A stretch of DNA of 64,000 nt from Neobacillus sp. PS3-34 (GTDB lineage: Bacteria > Bacillota > Bacilli > Bacillales > Cytobacillaceae). Positions 47,116 to 58,130 of this stretch are shown here, one piece after another. Position 1 is the stretch's first letter. Each line of letters starts with the position of its first letter. Below the pieces are notes generated by a model. It did not search any database. It saw nothing but the letters and a program-made list of their open reading frames with translations, and had not been told where the DNA came from. The DNA lies in assembly GCF_030915465.1 (NCBI RefSeq), contig NZ_CP133267.1, forward strand, positions 1,178,001 to 1,242,000, in the 5' to 3' direction. Position numbers and translations under genes: made by a program.

Positions 47116-48183
47116 CTATTTACCCTCCTGAACCAATACAGGCTTATTAAATGTAGAGGATAATTGCCGGATCCGCTTTTTAACTGATTCTGGCGGCTCT
47201 ACCTGCGGTGCGTCTGGATGCAGAAGCCATGTCTTTGCAAAATGGGTTTCTGAAATTTGGAACATTGGTGGTTCTTCTTCAAAATCAATCGCCATTGCAT
47301 ATGGATTTCTGGCTGCAAATGCATCTCCCTTTGGAGGATTCGTTAAATCCGGAGGCGTACCAGGAATCGCAGCAAGTTCCGATTTGTCATCACTATCAAG
47401 GCTTGGCATAGATGCAAGCAAACCCCAAGTGTATGGATGGCGCGGATCATAGAAAATCTCGTCTACAGTGCCCATCTCAACAATCTGGCCGGCATACATA
47501 ACGGCAACTCTGTCAGCTACATTGGCTACAACACCCAGGTCATGAGTAATGAAGATAATGGAAGTATCCATTTTTGATTGTAAATCCTTCATCAATTCAA
47601 GAATCTGAGCTTGAATGGTAACGTCCAATGCAGTTGTAGGCTCATCCGCGATTAATAGCTGAGGATTTGCAGCCAGCGCAATAGCAATCATCGCACGCTG
47701 CCTCATACCACCAGAGAATTCATGCGGATACTGATTAACACGCTTTTCGGGCATTGGAATGCCAACCAGACGCAAAAGCTCGATTGCACGCTCCTTGGCT
47801 GCCGATGATGACATATTCTGATGCTTTGTAAGCACCTCTGTGATTTGGCGGCCGATTTTCATCGTTGGATTCAGGGAAGTCATAGGATCCTGGAAAATCA
47901 TGCTGATTTCTTTTCCCCTTATCTTTTCCATTTGCCTTTCACTTTTCGGCACAATATCATTGCCATTAAAAAGGATTTGTCCACCTTTAATTTTTCCTGG
48001 CGGCATTGGAATCAATTTCATTATCGTTTGTGAGGTAACACTTTTTCCAGAACCTGATTCACCAACAATTGCAAGAGTCTCACCCTTATGAAGGTCAAAG
48101 CTAACTCCCCGGACTGCTTTTACTTCTCCCCCATACGTTTGGAATGAGACTTCTAAATTTTTTACTTCGAGTAATTTTTCCAT
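47116..48183 (-). CDS. oppD: Oligopeptide ABC transporter ATPase OppD
   Basis: 355 intact residues. Walker A GESGSGKSV, signature FSGGMRQRAMIAIAL, Walker B LLIADEPTTALD, and switch histidine in FITHDLGVV. The C-terminal oligopeptide-transporter extension (HPYTWGLLASMP ... AIPGTPPDL) is present. It couples ATP hydrolysis to import of oligopeptides, nutrients and Phr-type signals in Bacillus. In the opp operon after oppC. Confidence 0.97.
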   Translation of the reverse strand: MEKLLEVKNLEVSFQTYGGEVKAVRGVSFDLHKGETLAIVGESGSGKSVTSQTIMKLIPMPPGKIKGGQILFNGNDIVPKSERQMEKIRGKEISMIFQDPMTSLNPTMKIGRQITEVLTKHQNMSSSAAKERAIELLRLVGIPMPEKRVNQYPHEFSGGMRQRAMIAIALAANPQLLIADEPTTALDVTIQAQILELMKDLQSKMDTSIIFITHDLGVVANVADRVAVMYAGQIVEMGTVDEIFYDPRHPYTWGLLASMPSLDSDDKSELAAIPGTPPDLTNPPKGDAFAARNPYAMAIDFEEEPPMFQISETHFAKTWLLHPDAPQVEPPESVKKRIRQLSSTFNKPVLVQEGK

Positions 48184-48194
48184 ATTCTCACTCC

Positions 48195-49109
48195 TTATTT
48201 ACGTAGTCGTGGATCCAGCGCATCACGTAAACCGTCGCCAATTACGTTAAACGCAAAAATAGTTAAACAGATAAACGTCGCAGGGAAGAACAAGCGCCAT
48301 GGATAATATTTAATAGCAGGCAGTCCATCGGATGCCATTGTTCCCCAGCTCGCCATTGGAGGGGTTAACCCTAATCCAAGATAGCTCAAGAATGATTCTG
48401 TAAAGATTGCTGACGGAACAGTTAAAGTCATGGTAACCAGAATTGGCCCCATCGTATTTGGAATTAAATGTTTTCCCATAATTCTTGGAAGTCCTGCTCC
48501 CAGAGTTCTAGAAGCTAATACATATTCCTGGCTCTTAAGTGACAGTACTTGTCCACGTACTATACGGGCCATATTAATCCACCCTGTAATCGTCATCGCC
48601 AGGATCATCGTGCCAAGGCTTTGTCCCAAAACGACCATCATAAGAATAACGAGAAGAAGATATGGAACACCCCAAAGAATATCTGCAGTACGCATCATAA
48701 ATTCATCAGTACGTCCACCTTTATAACCTGCGAATCCTCCATAAAATACTCCAATAAAGAAATCTACAAGCGCCGCAGCAACACCGATAAAGAGGGAAAT
48801 CCTTGCACCTTCCCATGTACGTGTGAACACGTCACGGCCTAAGTCATCTGTGCCGAACCAATGTACACCGTTTGGTGCTTTATTTGTATTCATAAGGTCG
48901 TTAGTACGGTAATCAAACTTCGTCATATATGGTCCAAAGATTGCCATGAAAATGAGGAGAATTAACAGCACAACACCGAACATGGCAAGCTTGTTTTTTC
49001 GAAAACGAATTGAAACATCCTTCCAGAATGAAAGGCTCGGTTTAGAGATTTTCTCTGCATCTGCTTTTTTAGTGCCAACCAATTGAAATTTTTCTTTTGA
49101 AATCTGCAT
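48195..49109 (-). CDS. oppC: Oligopeptide ABC transporter permease OppC
   Basis: 304 residues with six predicted membrane helices. The N-terminal cytoplasmic part is followed by NKLAMFGVVLLILLIFMAIF and the characteristic HWFGTDDLGRDVFTR. The EAA coupling loop is YVLASRTLGAGLPRIMGKHLIPN. It forms the membrane pore with OppB. Two bases separate its start from the oppB stop. Confidence 0.96.
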   Translation of the reverse strand: MQISKEKFQLVGTKKADAEKISKPSLSFWKDVSIRFRKNKLAMFGVVLLILLIFMAIFGPYMTKFDYRTNDLMNTNKAPNGVHWFGTDDLGRDVFTRTWEGARISLFIGVAAALVDFFIGVFYGGFAGYKGGRTDEFMMRTADILWGVPYLLLVILMMVVLGQSLGTMILAMTITGWINMARIVRGQVLSLKSQEYVLASRTLGAGLPRIMGKHLIPNTMGPILVTMTLTVPSAIFTESFLSYLGLGLTPPMASWGTMASDGLPAIKYYPWRLFFPATFICLTIFAFNVIGDGLRDALDPRLRK

Positions 49110-49111
49110 GT

Positions 49112-50046
49112 TTATTCTCCTTTCTTCCCGCCGGTTAGTTTAATACGCGGATCGATAAATCCGTACGCAATGTCGACAAGGAGAATAGCTGAAAGCAAAA
49201 TGATACTATAAAATACTGTAACACCCATGATGACTGTGTAATCACGGTTTGAAATCGACATTACAAAGTGTGAACCAAGTCCTGGAATTCCAAAAATCTT
49301 TTCAATAACGAAACTTCCTGTAATGATACCTGCTGAAAGCGGTCCCATATACGATACGACTGGAAGAAGAGCGTTTCGGATGGCATGTTTTACTGTGATA
49401 GCACCCTGTCCAAGCCCTTTTGATTTTGCTGTTCTAATGTAGTCATTCGAAAGAACCTCAAGCATGCTTGAACGAGTCAAACGAGCGATAAACGCCATTG
49501 GTGTTGATGCCAATGCCAGCGCAGGCAGGACCGTATGCATGAATGTTTCCCAACGAGCTACCGGGAATATATGAAATTTAATGGCAAGGAAATATTGAAG
49601 AACAGTAGCCATGATAAAGGATGGTACGGAAATTCCAAGTACTGCAACAATCATCGCACTGTAGTCCTGCCACTTATTATGCCTCAATGCCGCAATAATT
49701 CCTAGAATAACTCCAAGTGCCAATGCGATAAAAATAGCTTCCATTCCTAGAAATAATGAAACAGGAAAACCATCATTAATCAGGTCATTAACTGTTCTGG
49801 ATTTATATTTAAATGATGGGCCAAATCCCACTGGGCAATTTTTACTAAATAATCACCATATTGTACATACCATGGCTGGTTTAAGCCATAATGCTCATTT
49901 AGTGATGCCTGGATCTCTGGTGGCAATTGTTTTTCCCCTGTAAACGGATTCCCTGGTGCAATACGCATTAAGAAAAATGTTGCTGTTATGATGAGATAAA
50001 GCGATAGCAGCAAGTATAATAAACGTTTCGTGATGTATTTTGCCAA
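49112..50046 (-). CDS. oppB: Oligopeptide ABC transporter permease OppB (frameshifted)
   Basis: About 311 residues. The TTG at 50046 is used because GGAGGTG lies six bases upstream. One G is missing near 49822; the corrected join is [18 protein letters not shown]. Features: six helices, MRIAPGNPF near the start, and the EAA loop [16 protein letters not shown]. It forms the pore with OppC. Located 87 bp after oppA, with a stable stem-loop in between. Confidence 0.92.
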
Positions 50047-50090
50047 AATGCACACCTCCAATTTTTACTAACAACTCTTATTCAGAAAGG

Positions 50091-50124
50091 AAGGTATATG
50101 GGAAACGAAAGCCCATATACCTTG
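50091..50124 (-). terminator. Stem-loop between oppA and oppB
   Basis: AAGGTATATGGG / CCCATATACCTT perfect 12-bp stem without a strong T tract. It may stabilise or partly terminate the oppA message, giving excess binding protein over the permease. Confidence 0.65.
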
Positions 50125-50147
50125 TATTTTTGCTATTAAAATCTAGA

Positions 50148-51794
50148 TTATTCGAAGTGAGCCCATTTCAGCTGAACATCACCAAGACCAGATGTTACAA
50201 CGTCCTTCAGGTTGTCTTTCTTTACCCATACGTTAGTGTAGAAGTAAATAGGAGCAACAGGCATTTCATCCATGAAGATTGCTTCAGCTTTCTTCAGGAT
50301 TTCAAGACGTTTTGCTTGATCATTTTCTTTTGCTGAGTCAGCAAGCAGTTGCTTGAACTCTGGATTTTCCCACTTAGTATCGTTGTTTCCGCCATCTTTA
50401 TCACGGAACAATTCAAGGAAGTTGATTGGATCGTTAAAGTCACCTAACCAGCCCATACGGCCAACCATGTAGTCGCCTTTGTGAAGCTTGTCGATGTAAA
50501 CTTTCCACTCAGAGTTGTCAAGCTTGATATCAACACCAAGATTTGTTTTCCACATATCCTGGATTGCCTGAGCAATCTTTTGGTGTGCTTCGCTTGTGTT
50601 GTAAGATAGTGAGATTGGAGGTAGTTGTGATGCATCCTTTAATCCCAGCTCTTCTAAACCTTTTTTCAAGTACTCTTTTGCTTTTGCTGTATCGTTATCT
50701 GAGAAGTAACCTTTTTCATTTTCTTTAATCATGGAAGGAGGAACAGCTGCCATTGCTGGAATTTGTCCGCCTTGAGTGATATTTTCAACTACAGCCTTAC
50801 GGTTGATCGCGTAAGCTAGAGCTTTACGAATGTTTTTATTGTTTAACGGCGGCTTTTCAGTATTAAACTTGTACCAGTAAGTACCAGCAATTGGTTTAAC
50901 ATTGAGGTCGCCCTGATCTTTCAATTGTTTTAAAGCATCGGTAGGAAGTGTTCCGAAAGGAGATCCAGCCCAATCAAGTTCGCCATTGTCGAACATTGAT
51001 AGTTCAGTGTTAGGATCGTTGATCATGAACATTTCAACCTTTTTAAGTTTTACACTGTCCGCATCCCAGTATTGGTCATTCTTTTCAAGAACGATTTTGT
51101 CCTGGTGAGACCATTGAGTCATTTTGAAAGGACCGTTTGAAACATAATTTGGTCCAGCTTCAGTGTGCCAATTTGGATTAGCTTTTGCAATTTTGCTGTC
51201 AACCGGGAAATAAGTATAGAACGCTGTCAGCTCCAAGAAATAAGGAGTTGGGTTCTCTAATTGTACTTCTAATGTTTTATCATCTACTGCTTTAATTCCA
51301 AGAGTATCAACTCCGGCTTTGCCTTCGTTAATAGCCTGTGCACCTTTTACATAGTAAAGCTGGTAAGCATATTGAGATTCATTTTTAGGATCAAGCGCCC
51401 ATTTCCAAGCGTAGACAAAGTCTTCAGCTGTAACAGGGTCACCATTTGACCATTTTGCATCACGAAGCTTGAATGTGTAAGTCTTCAAGTCGTCAGATGG
51501 AGTAATTTCTTCAGCCATAGCCGGCTGTGGTTTGCCACTCTTGTCAATACGTGTTAAACCTTCAAATGTTTGAAGCAAGACACCGCCGGAAGTTGCATCA
51601 TTTGCAAGTCCTGGGTTTAAAGAGAATGGCTCTGAATTGATGTTAACGCGCATTTCTTGAGGTACGTCAGATTTTTTGCTGTCGCCCTTTTTGCTGTCAT
51701 CGCTTGCCTTGTCCTTGCCTAAGCCGCCGCAACCAGCCAAGATCACGCTTAGTGCAAGAAGCATGCTAAAAAAGATCGAAAATCTTTTTTTCAC
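50148..51794 (-). CDS. oppA: Oligopeptide-binding lipoprotein OppA
   Basis: 548 residues, GTG start. The lipoprotein signal MKKRFSIFFSMLLALSVILAGC shows the lipobox LAGC. The body is a family 5 solute-binding protein (ATSGGVLLQTFEGLTR, TFKLRDAKWSNGDPVTAEDFVYAWK). It captures peptides outside the membrane and passes them to OppBCDF. It heads the opp operon, with a large AT-rich upstream region. Confidence 0.96.
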   Translation of the reverse strand: MKKRFSIFFSMLLALSVILAGCGGLGKDKASDDSKKGDSKKSDVPQEMRVNINSEPFSLNPGLANDATSGGVLLQTFEGLTRIDKSGKPQPAMAEEITPSDDLKTYTFKLRDAKWSNGDPVTAEDFVYAWKWALDPKNESQYAYQLYYVKGAQAINEGKAGVDTLGIKAVDDKTLEVQLENPTPYFLELTAFYTYFPVDSKIAKANPNWHTEAGPNYVSNGPFKMTQWSHQDKIVLEKNDQYWDADSVKLKKVEMFMINDPNTELSMFDNGELDWAGSPFGTLPTDALKQLKDQGDLNVKPIAGTYWYKFNTEKPPLNNKNIRKALAYAINRKAVVENITQGGQIPAMAAVPPSMIKENEKGYFSDNDTAKAKEYLKKGLEELGLKDASQLPPISLSYNTSEAHQKIAQAIQDMWKTNLGVDIKLDNSEWKVYIDKLHKGDYMVGRMGWLGDFNDPINFLELFRDKDGGNNDTKWENPEFKQLLADSAKENDQAKRLEILKKAEAIFMDEMPVAPIYFYTNVWVKKDNLKDVVTSGLGDVQLKWAHFE

Positions 51795-51809
51795 GGTATT
51801 ACCCCCCTA

Positions 51810-52340
51810 TGTTTTGTCCGCAAACGCCCTTTTATTATTGTCCGCCATAGCTGATACAAATGTACGCCTTGGGTATATTTAACAAATAGTCTGTCAATTT
51901 AATTTATGGAATTGCCGGACTATTTAAACAAAATAAAAAAGCAAGTTTACCATTTTAAGAGAACATTACATGTTCAAAAAAGACATAATAATCCCTTAAA
52001 CTGTAAGTTAATAAACTTACCCGTTTTTTATTTCCCTAAGAGTACAATGGATTTGTTACTAATGTGACAAATTTGTTAAAAGTTCGTTTGTTATATTTAT
52101 TATAAATAGTTTAAATATTTAAAGCAAGTACGATATATGCAATAATTATTTTTATAGCTTAATAATTAGCTTGAAAACCCTATGAATAGCTGATTTTTCT
52201 GTCTATTTAACCTTTTAAAAAAATATTTTTCTAACTTTTTTCTCATAAATTTTCAACTTTTTCCTTTCTTAAAATAGTTTTATTTTTTCCTTCTTGCTTT
52301 TTTTCGTTACTTAAGATATCTTATTTATACAAAAATGAAA
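51810..52340. other. AT-rich region between oppA and the trpS leader
   Basis: About 530 bp with no ORF. It should hold the oppA promoter (minus) and the trpS promoter (plus). AT content is very high and I see no recognisable operator. Confidence 0.4.
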
Positions 52341-52344
52341 TCAA

Positions 52345-52606
52345 GAAATGCGACGATAAAGAATAGTACTTTCGCTCCATGGATTCCAGAGAGTTTGTGG
52401 CCGGTGTAAACAAACATCCAGGGCGTTAGGAATGGACTTTTGAGCTCTGGGAAGGAATTGCTTAACATGCATGTATTTCCCGGCGTTTGCCTGACGTTAA
52501 GATGGCCCCCGATTGCACAGGGGAAGTGAGAGGCTCTTTACTGAGCAATTAGGGTGGCACCACGGACCATTCGTCCCTATTTTTTAGGGGATGAATGGTC
52601 TTTTTT
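52345..52606 (+). promoter_or_regulatory. T-box leader (Trp) of trpS
   Basis: The T-box sequence AGGGTGGCACCACGG is at 52551-52565. The specifier codon is probably TGG at 52433-52435, in the GGAATGGAC context usual for T-box specifier loops. A terminator (GACCATTCGTCCCTA / TAGGGGATGAATGGTC, then T6) ends at 52606. Uncharged tRNA-Trp would stabilise the antiterminator and switch trpS on. Confidence 0.93.
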
Positions 52607-52622
52607 GTATTTAAAAAAATAA

Positions 52623-53624
<1,002 letters not shown>

Positions 53625-53629
53625 AGTGC

Positions 53630-53661
53630 AAAAACCGGACAATTCTTGTCCGGTTTTTTTG
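53630..53661 (+). terminator. Intrinsic terminator after trpS
   Basis: AAAACCGGACAA / TTGTCCGGTTTT stem followed by T. Confidence 0.92.
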
Positions 53662-53669
53662 ATTTTTTT

Positions 53670-53790
53670 ATTATCCCGCCGACTTTGCCATTTTTCTCGC
53701 GAAATTTTTTATTTATTTCGCGTGTTTTTGAAATAATCTCGCCCGTTTTCGGATTTATTTCGCGGATTTTCACTTTATTTTCGATCATTT
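53670..53790. repeat. Degenerate GCGAAATAAAT repeats
   Basis: On the minus strand, GCGAAATAAAT occurs twice with a third variant (GCGAGAAAAAT), interleaved with GGCGAGATTATTTC-like pieces at ~22-bp spacing. If translated it gives repeated REIN-K-x-GEII words, but there is no ribosome site and no family match. Confidence 0.5.
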
Positions 53791-53821
53791 AAAAAGCCTG
53801 TTCCCCTAGGGGACAGGCTTT
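53790..53821 (-). terminator. Intrinsic terminator after yjbA
   Basis: AAGCCTGTCCCC / GGGGAACAGGCTT hairpin with T5 on the minus strand. Confidence 0.88.
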
Positions 53822-53824
53822 AAT

Positions 53825-54565
53825 TTACCCTTGGCGGTGCTCCATTTCCCATAGTTTCTCAAAAAATGGCTGCCCTTTAATTATGTTCTCACAAAAATGT
53901 TCGTGCTTTTTGGACCAGCCAAATTTTGTTTCTTCAAATAGACGCTCCCAGGCATCGCGGAAACTCATTTCCTGGATGTCAGAGTACTTTTCAGGGCACC
54001 ATTCTGTAAACCAATACCTAATTTCAGCCTCATTATCCGAAGATTGGAGCTGATCCAATGCCATAAATAATAGCTGTTTAAGCTGCCTTTCTTTCCTGGT
54101 CAGCCCCGCCATGAGCACTGGCTCCGGTGACAAAATGTGAAAATCCTTTTCAATAATATGCTGCTGGAAGTGGTAGGCAGTATTTTCGTTATTTTCTATC
54201 ATCTCGTAAACGAGTTGTTCCTGGCGTGGAATAAGCCGGCTTTTCCTGATCGGAATATTGTACCCAATGGTATCAACAGCCAGTATTCCTATTCCATCCG
54301 TAACGACAAAGCAATAATCCAGCTGAACTCTCTCATGATTTTTTCTTAAATAGGCTTTTTGGAAAATATCATCAAGGAGCTGTTGCGGCAGTTCTGAAAG
54401 ATCGTTCTCAATATAGTTGAACAACACGGTATCTATTTTCAGCAGAGGCACCTGGTCTAGCAGCTCGACGCCATCATCTTTCCGCCATTCATGAAAGTGG
54501 CAAATATTGTAGCCATTCTCTTCGCCTTCAAACCAGTTAACCCAGACATCATGAAGATACAACAT
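53825..54565 (-). CDS. yjbA: YjbA family protein (UPF0736/DUF3603)
   Basis: 246 residues from the ATG at 54565 (GAGGGG site). It belongs to the YjbA/UPF0736 family: [46 protein letters not shown], and a C-terminal [10 protein letters not shown]. Soluble and acidic, conserved in spore-forming bacilli, function unknown. It sits between trpS and the app operon as in B. subtilis. Confidence 0.88.
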   Translation of the reverse strand: MLYLHDVWVNWFEGEENGYNICHFHEWRKDDGVELLDQVPLLKIDTVLFNYIENDLSELPQQLLDDIFQKAYLRKNHERVQLDYCFVVTDGIGILAVDTIGYNIPIRKSRLIPRQEQLVYEMIENNENTAYHFQQHIIEKDFHILSPEPVLMAGLTRKERQLKQLLFMALDQLQSSDNEAEIRYWFTEWCPEKYSDIQEMSFRDAWERLFEETKFGWSKKHEHFCENIIKGQPFFEKLWEMEHRQG

Positions 54566-54649
54566 CGCATAACCCCTCACTTCACGAACTATTTATCCCT
54601 CAGTATGGTCAGTAAGCAGTTAATTTATTCCTTTTTCTGTTCTTTTGCA

Positions 54650-54868
54650 CTACGAATCGAGTTTATTTTTTGACGGATAGAAAATACTTGCTGACACGAT
54701 TACAATTCCAATCGGCAGGAGAATGCATTCCGGCTTTCCTGAAATATAAATGATATATTCAACAAAATCCTGCCCTGCGGTTATTATATTCAAATAGGCT
54801 ATTGTACTTATCCCGCCCGATACAGCCAGTCCAAAACCAATGAGCCAAAAAAAAAGCCTAAATAACAT
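54650..54868 (-). CDS. Small two-helix membrane protein
   Basis: 72 residues with two hydrophobic segments (LFRLFFWLIGFGLAVSGGIS and CILLPIGIVIVSASIFY). No recognised family name. The ribosome site is weak (GGGTG). It lies 84 bp upstream of yjbA on the same strand and may be transcribed with it. Confidence 0.7.
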   Translation of the reverse strand: MLFRLFFWLIGFGLAVSGGISTIAYLNIITAGQDFVEYIIYISGKPECILLPIGIVIVSASIFYPSKNKLDS

Positions 54869-55021
54869 GGCTGACACCCGTATTCATTTTCCATCACCCT
54901 TAAACCTGTCCTATTTTTTCCTATGTATATGATTAGTAAAATAAATTAGAACAAATAACAAGGCTGTTTTCTAAGAGATTGCTGTTTTGTAAATAGGTTT
55001 TTAAAAGCAAATCTTTGAAAA

Positions 55022-55212
55022 AAGTTGATTGGAGCGGAAGGTGCGAGCTCCTCGAAAATGCTCTCGCATTTCCTTCGTGCGGTGTTGATTCTAGGAAGCT
55101 GATTCAACGTCCTGCGGGAGCAGCGGGACAGGTGAGACCCCACAGGAGCTGTGCGACGAGGAGGCTCACCGCCCGCCCCGCGGAAAGCGAGCCTCCTAGA
55201 GTGGAAATCAAC
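55022..55212 (+). repeat. GC-rich dispersed repeat, copy 3
   Basis: Begins TTGATTGGAGCGGAAGGTGC and ends CTAGAGTGGAAATCAAC. It contains CAGCGGGACAGGTGAGACCC and GAGGAGGCTCACCGCCCG, with large potential for stem formation. Same family as 40790-40925 and 41398-41586. Confidence 0.88.
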
Positions 55213-55254
55213 TACTCCTTATAAAGCAACAACGTATACGAAAACAGCCAATAA

Positions 55255-55289
55255 CAAAAAGAGATGATCCACTAGGGACCATCTCTTTT
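55255..55289 (-). terminator. Intrinsic terminator after appA
   Basis: AAAAGAGATGGTCC / GGATCATCTCTTTTT stem on the minus strand. Confidence 0.85.
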
Positions 55290-55301
55290 CTTCTTTAGAT
55301 A

Positions 55302-57092
55302 CTATTCTACATCTGGAGTGTCGCTTGAAACGCCGACTTCAGACCATACAAAGCTTGAATCTTTAGGTTCTACTGAGAAGTTTGTAACACGTTTGTTTAC
55401 TGCCGTGATTTCATAACGGAATAATGTAGGAATCAAAGGCATTTGGTCATTCATGTACTTTTGCCACTCATCGTACGTTTTCTTACGGAAGTCTTGGTCA
55501 AAGGCTTTTTCTGAATGTCCATCTTTTAACAACTGATCGTTCTTGTCACTTACGAAGTGAGTATAGTTATACGGAACGTCCCTGCCATATAGTCCGTATG
55601 GATCTACGTCAGTACCAGTTCCCCATGCACCAGCAAATAGGTCAACCTTTGGATCATCTTCTTCTACCATTTTATAGAATGAGTTAAATTCAGCTAAGCG
55701 TCCATCAACAAGTCCTACATCTAAACCTACGTTTTTCCAGCTTTGCATGTAGAACTTAGCAAGTGGCTCAGCAATATCTCCACCGCTCATTGCCAAATAG
55801 TTAATGTGGAACTTCTTGCCGCTTGGATCTTCACGAAGGCCATCTTTATCTACATCTTTATAGCCAGCTTCGTCCAATAATTTTTTTGCTTTTTTCGGAT
55901 CGTAACCAATTGAATCTGCATCTTTGCTATAATAAGTTGCAAATGCAGGCGGAATTAAAGATGTTGCTGGAGTTCGTAAGCCATTGTAAATTTTATCTCC
56001 AACCGCTTTTTCATCTAAAGCATACGCCATAGCCTTCCGTAGACGCACATCTTTGAATTTTGGATTATCCATTACGTTTTCGTTTTTCTTTGCATCCCAA
56101 TGTCCTAATTTGAAACCGATATAGCTGTAAGCTAATCCGTTTTTCCCTACGAATTCGAAGTTTTTAGAGTCCTTCGCTGCTGGGTATTGATCTGTTGGGA
56201 ATGTTGCAAGATCAACATCGCCTTTTTTCAATGACTGTAAAATTACCTTAGGGTTAACAACTTTTAATACTAAAGATTCTAATTTTGCTTTTCCATGGTA
56301 GTAATCATCGTTACGTACGAATTGTACAGATTCTCCAGGAACGATCTTAGCGATCTTGAATGGTCCAAAACCAATTGGGGTTTTGTGAACTTTATCATTT
56401 TTGGCTAGGTCTTTGATCGCAATATCGCCAAGGTAATGCTTAGGCATTGCATACGGCCATAAACCAGTTAATAAAGAAGGGTTTGCTTCTGTGAAAGTAA
56501 TTGAAAGTGTTTTGTCATCAAGGATTTTAATACCAGAAATGTTCTTTGCTTTGCCTTCATGGTAGTCCTTCATACCCACGATGCTTTGGATAATTGCATC
56601 ACCATAGCGGACGCCTGTATAGTCCTTGCTGCCAATTACTAGGAATGAATATTCATAGTCTTCAGCTTTTACCGGCTGACCATCTGTCCAGTTTACATTG
56701 TCCTTAATCTTTACAGTGATTGTCTTGTTGTCATCTGACATTTTGTAAGATGCTGCACCATCATTTGTAAAGCGATAGTCACCATCTGTTGCGAATAAAG
56801 GCTCGTCAAAAAATTGAAGAACTTCCGCATCCGGTTGACCAGTATAGTATGCATAGTTTAGTGTTCCTTCGAATGGAGTATCCGAAACTAATGCATAGTT
56901 AAGGCTGCCTTTATCGATTGCTTTCTTTGAATTCTTTACTTTGAATGCAAACAGCTTGCTTGCATCTTCAACTTTCTTAGTGCTTGAAGATGACGTCTTG
57001 CTGCTGTCTCCTGTTGTACCGTTACATGCTGATAACAGTAACCCCAGAGCAACAAAAGGAGTTGCATACTTTAATACTTGCTTTTTCTTCAT
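55302..57092 (-). CDS. appA: Peptide-binding lipoprotein of the App transporter
   Basis: 596 residues. The signal peptide ends in GLLLSAC (lipobox). The family 5 binding protein body has VKIKDNVNWTDGQPVKAEDYEYSF and a long C-terminal lobe. It delivers larger peptides to the App permease. In B. subtilis the order is appD-appF-appA-appB-appC; here appA comes last, 108 bp after appC, so the binding-protein gene has moved. The start has AGGGGAAAAG upstream. Confidence 0.9.
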   Translation of the reverse strand: MKKKQVLKYATPFVALGLLLSACNGTTGDSSKTSSSSTKKVEDASKLFAFKVKNSKKAIDKGSLNYALVSDTPFEGTLNYAYYTGQPDAEVLQFFDEPLFATDGDYRFTNDGAASYKMSDDNKTITVKIKDNVNWTDGQPVKAEDYEYSFLVIGSKDYTGVRYGDAIIQSIVGMKDYHEGKAKNISGIKILDDKTLSITFTEANPSLLTGLWPYAMPKHYLGDIAIKDLAKNDKVHKTPIGFGPFKIAKIVPGESVQFVRNDDYYHGKAKLESLVLKVVNPKVILQSLKKGDVDLATFPTDQYPAAKDSKNFEFVGKNGLAYSYIGFKLGHWDAKKNENVMDNPKFKDVRLRKAMAYALDEKAVGDKIYNGLRTPATSLIPPAFATYYSKDADSIGYDPKKAKKLLDEAGYKDVDKDGLREDPSGKKFHINYLAMSGGDIAEPLAKFYMQSWKNVGLDVGLVDGRLAEFNSFYKMVEEDDPKVDLFAGAWGTGTDVDPYGLYGRDVPYNYTHFVSDKNDQLLKDGHSEKAFDQDFRKKTYDEWQKYMNDQMPLIPTLFRYEITAVNKRVTNFSVEPKDSSFVWSEVGVSSDTPDVE

Positions 57093-57200
57093 CCTGCTTT
57101 TCCCCTCTTTTTCGCTATTCAGAATTTACATACATAAATTCTAAACGCATAAGTTCAACTGCGCCTCTGTCTGAGCCTAATGGCACGCCAGTCGGCGAGT

Positions 57201-58109
57201 TTATCCTAACCTTTGTCTTGCATCGGCCGCGCGTTTTAATGCTTGCCCGATAAAATTTATACACAGCATCAATACTAAAATGAGCACAGATGCGGGTAAC
57301 CAGATCCACCACTTATTTTGAAGAACATCCGGATTGGATGCATAGCTTACGAGAGTACCCAAACTTGGAGTACTTTCCGGCAAACCAAACCCTAAATATG
57401 TTAAACCTGACTCGATTCCAATGTTTCCAGCAAGGTTTAGCGTTAAGTTAACGATGATAATGGAACTCATATTAGGCAGAACTTCTCTGAAAATAATTTT
57501 CCAGTCAGGTGTACCCAATGTTTTGGATGCATTTACATAATCGAGTTCTCTTTCCGCAAGGGTCTTAGATCTTATTAACCTTGCTTTGCCCGTCCACAAA
57601 AACGCACTCATTATCATAATAAAAGAATAGACATTGTATTTTGGTGCGATTGTAACAAAAACGATAATTAACATTAATGTTGGCAGGATTAATACGAAAT
57701 CGATAATACGCATGATGATATTATCAACCTGTCCGCCAAAGTAGCCGGAACATAGGCCTATACAAAGACCAATACAGCCTGTTATTAATGTGATAAATAA
57801 TCCAATTGTAAATGAGTTCTTGGCACCGATAATCAATTGTCCAAGTATATCTCTTCCACCGTAATCTGTTCCAAGTAAATGTTGGGCAGATGGAGGATTG
57901 TAAATTGACAATAAATCTACCGTTACGATTTTCTCTTGATCTAGCAATAGGGATGCTCCGTAAACAATAATTAGGATTATTCCTAAAAGGATTAGTGATC
58001 CTATTGCAAGTTTATCTTTAACAATTTCCCGCCACATAATTGAAAATGCGCCCGAGCTTTTGGTACTCTTAACTTCTAGTGTATTCGGTTTAGCAATTTC
58101 GACTTTCAT
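57201..58109 (-). CDS. appC: App/Opp-type peptide permease, C subunit
   Basis: 302 residues, six helices. It has the OppC hallmark HLLGTDYGGRDILGQLIIG and an EAA loop near ELDYVNASKTLGTPDWKIIFREVLPN. It pairs with the B subunit encoded 21 bp upstream. RBS GAGAGGAGG. Confidence 0.93.
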   Translation of the reverse strand: MKVEIAKPNTLEVKSTKSSGAFSIMWREIVKDKLAIGSLILLGIILIIVYGASLLLDQEKIVTVDLLSIYNPPSAQHLLGTDYGGRDILGQLIIGAKNSFTIGLFITLITGCIGLCIGLCSGYFGGQVDNIIMRIIDFVLILPTLMLIIVFVTIAPKYNVYSFIMIMSAFLWTGKARLIRSKTLAERELDYVNASKTLGTPDWKIIFREVLPNMSSIIIVNLTLNLAGNIGIESGLTYLGFGLPESTPSLGTLVSYASNPDVLQNKWWIWLPASVLILVLMLCINFIGQALKRAADARQRLG

Positions 58110-58130
58110 AATTGTCCTCCTCTCATCTCG

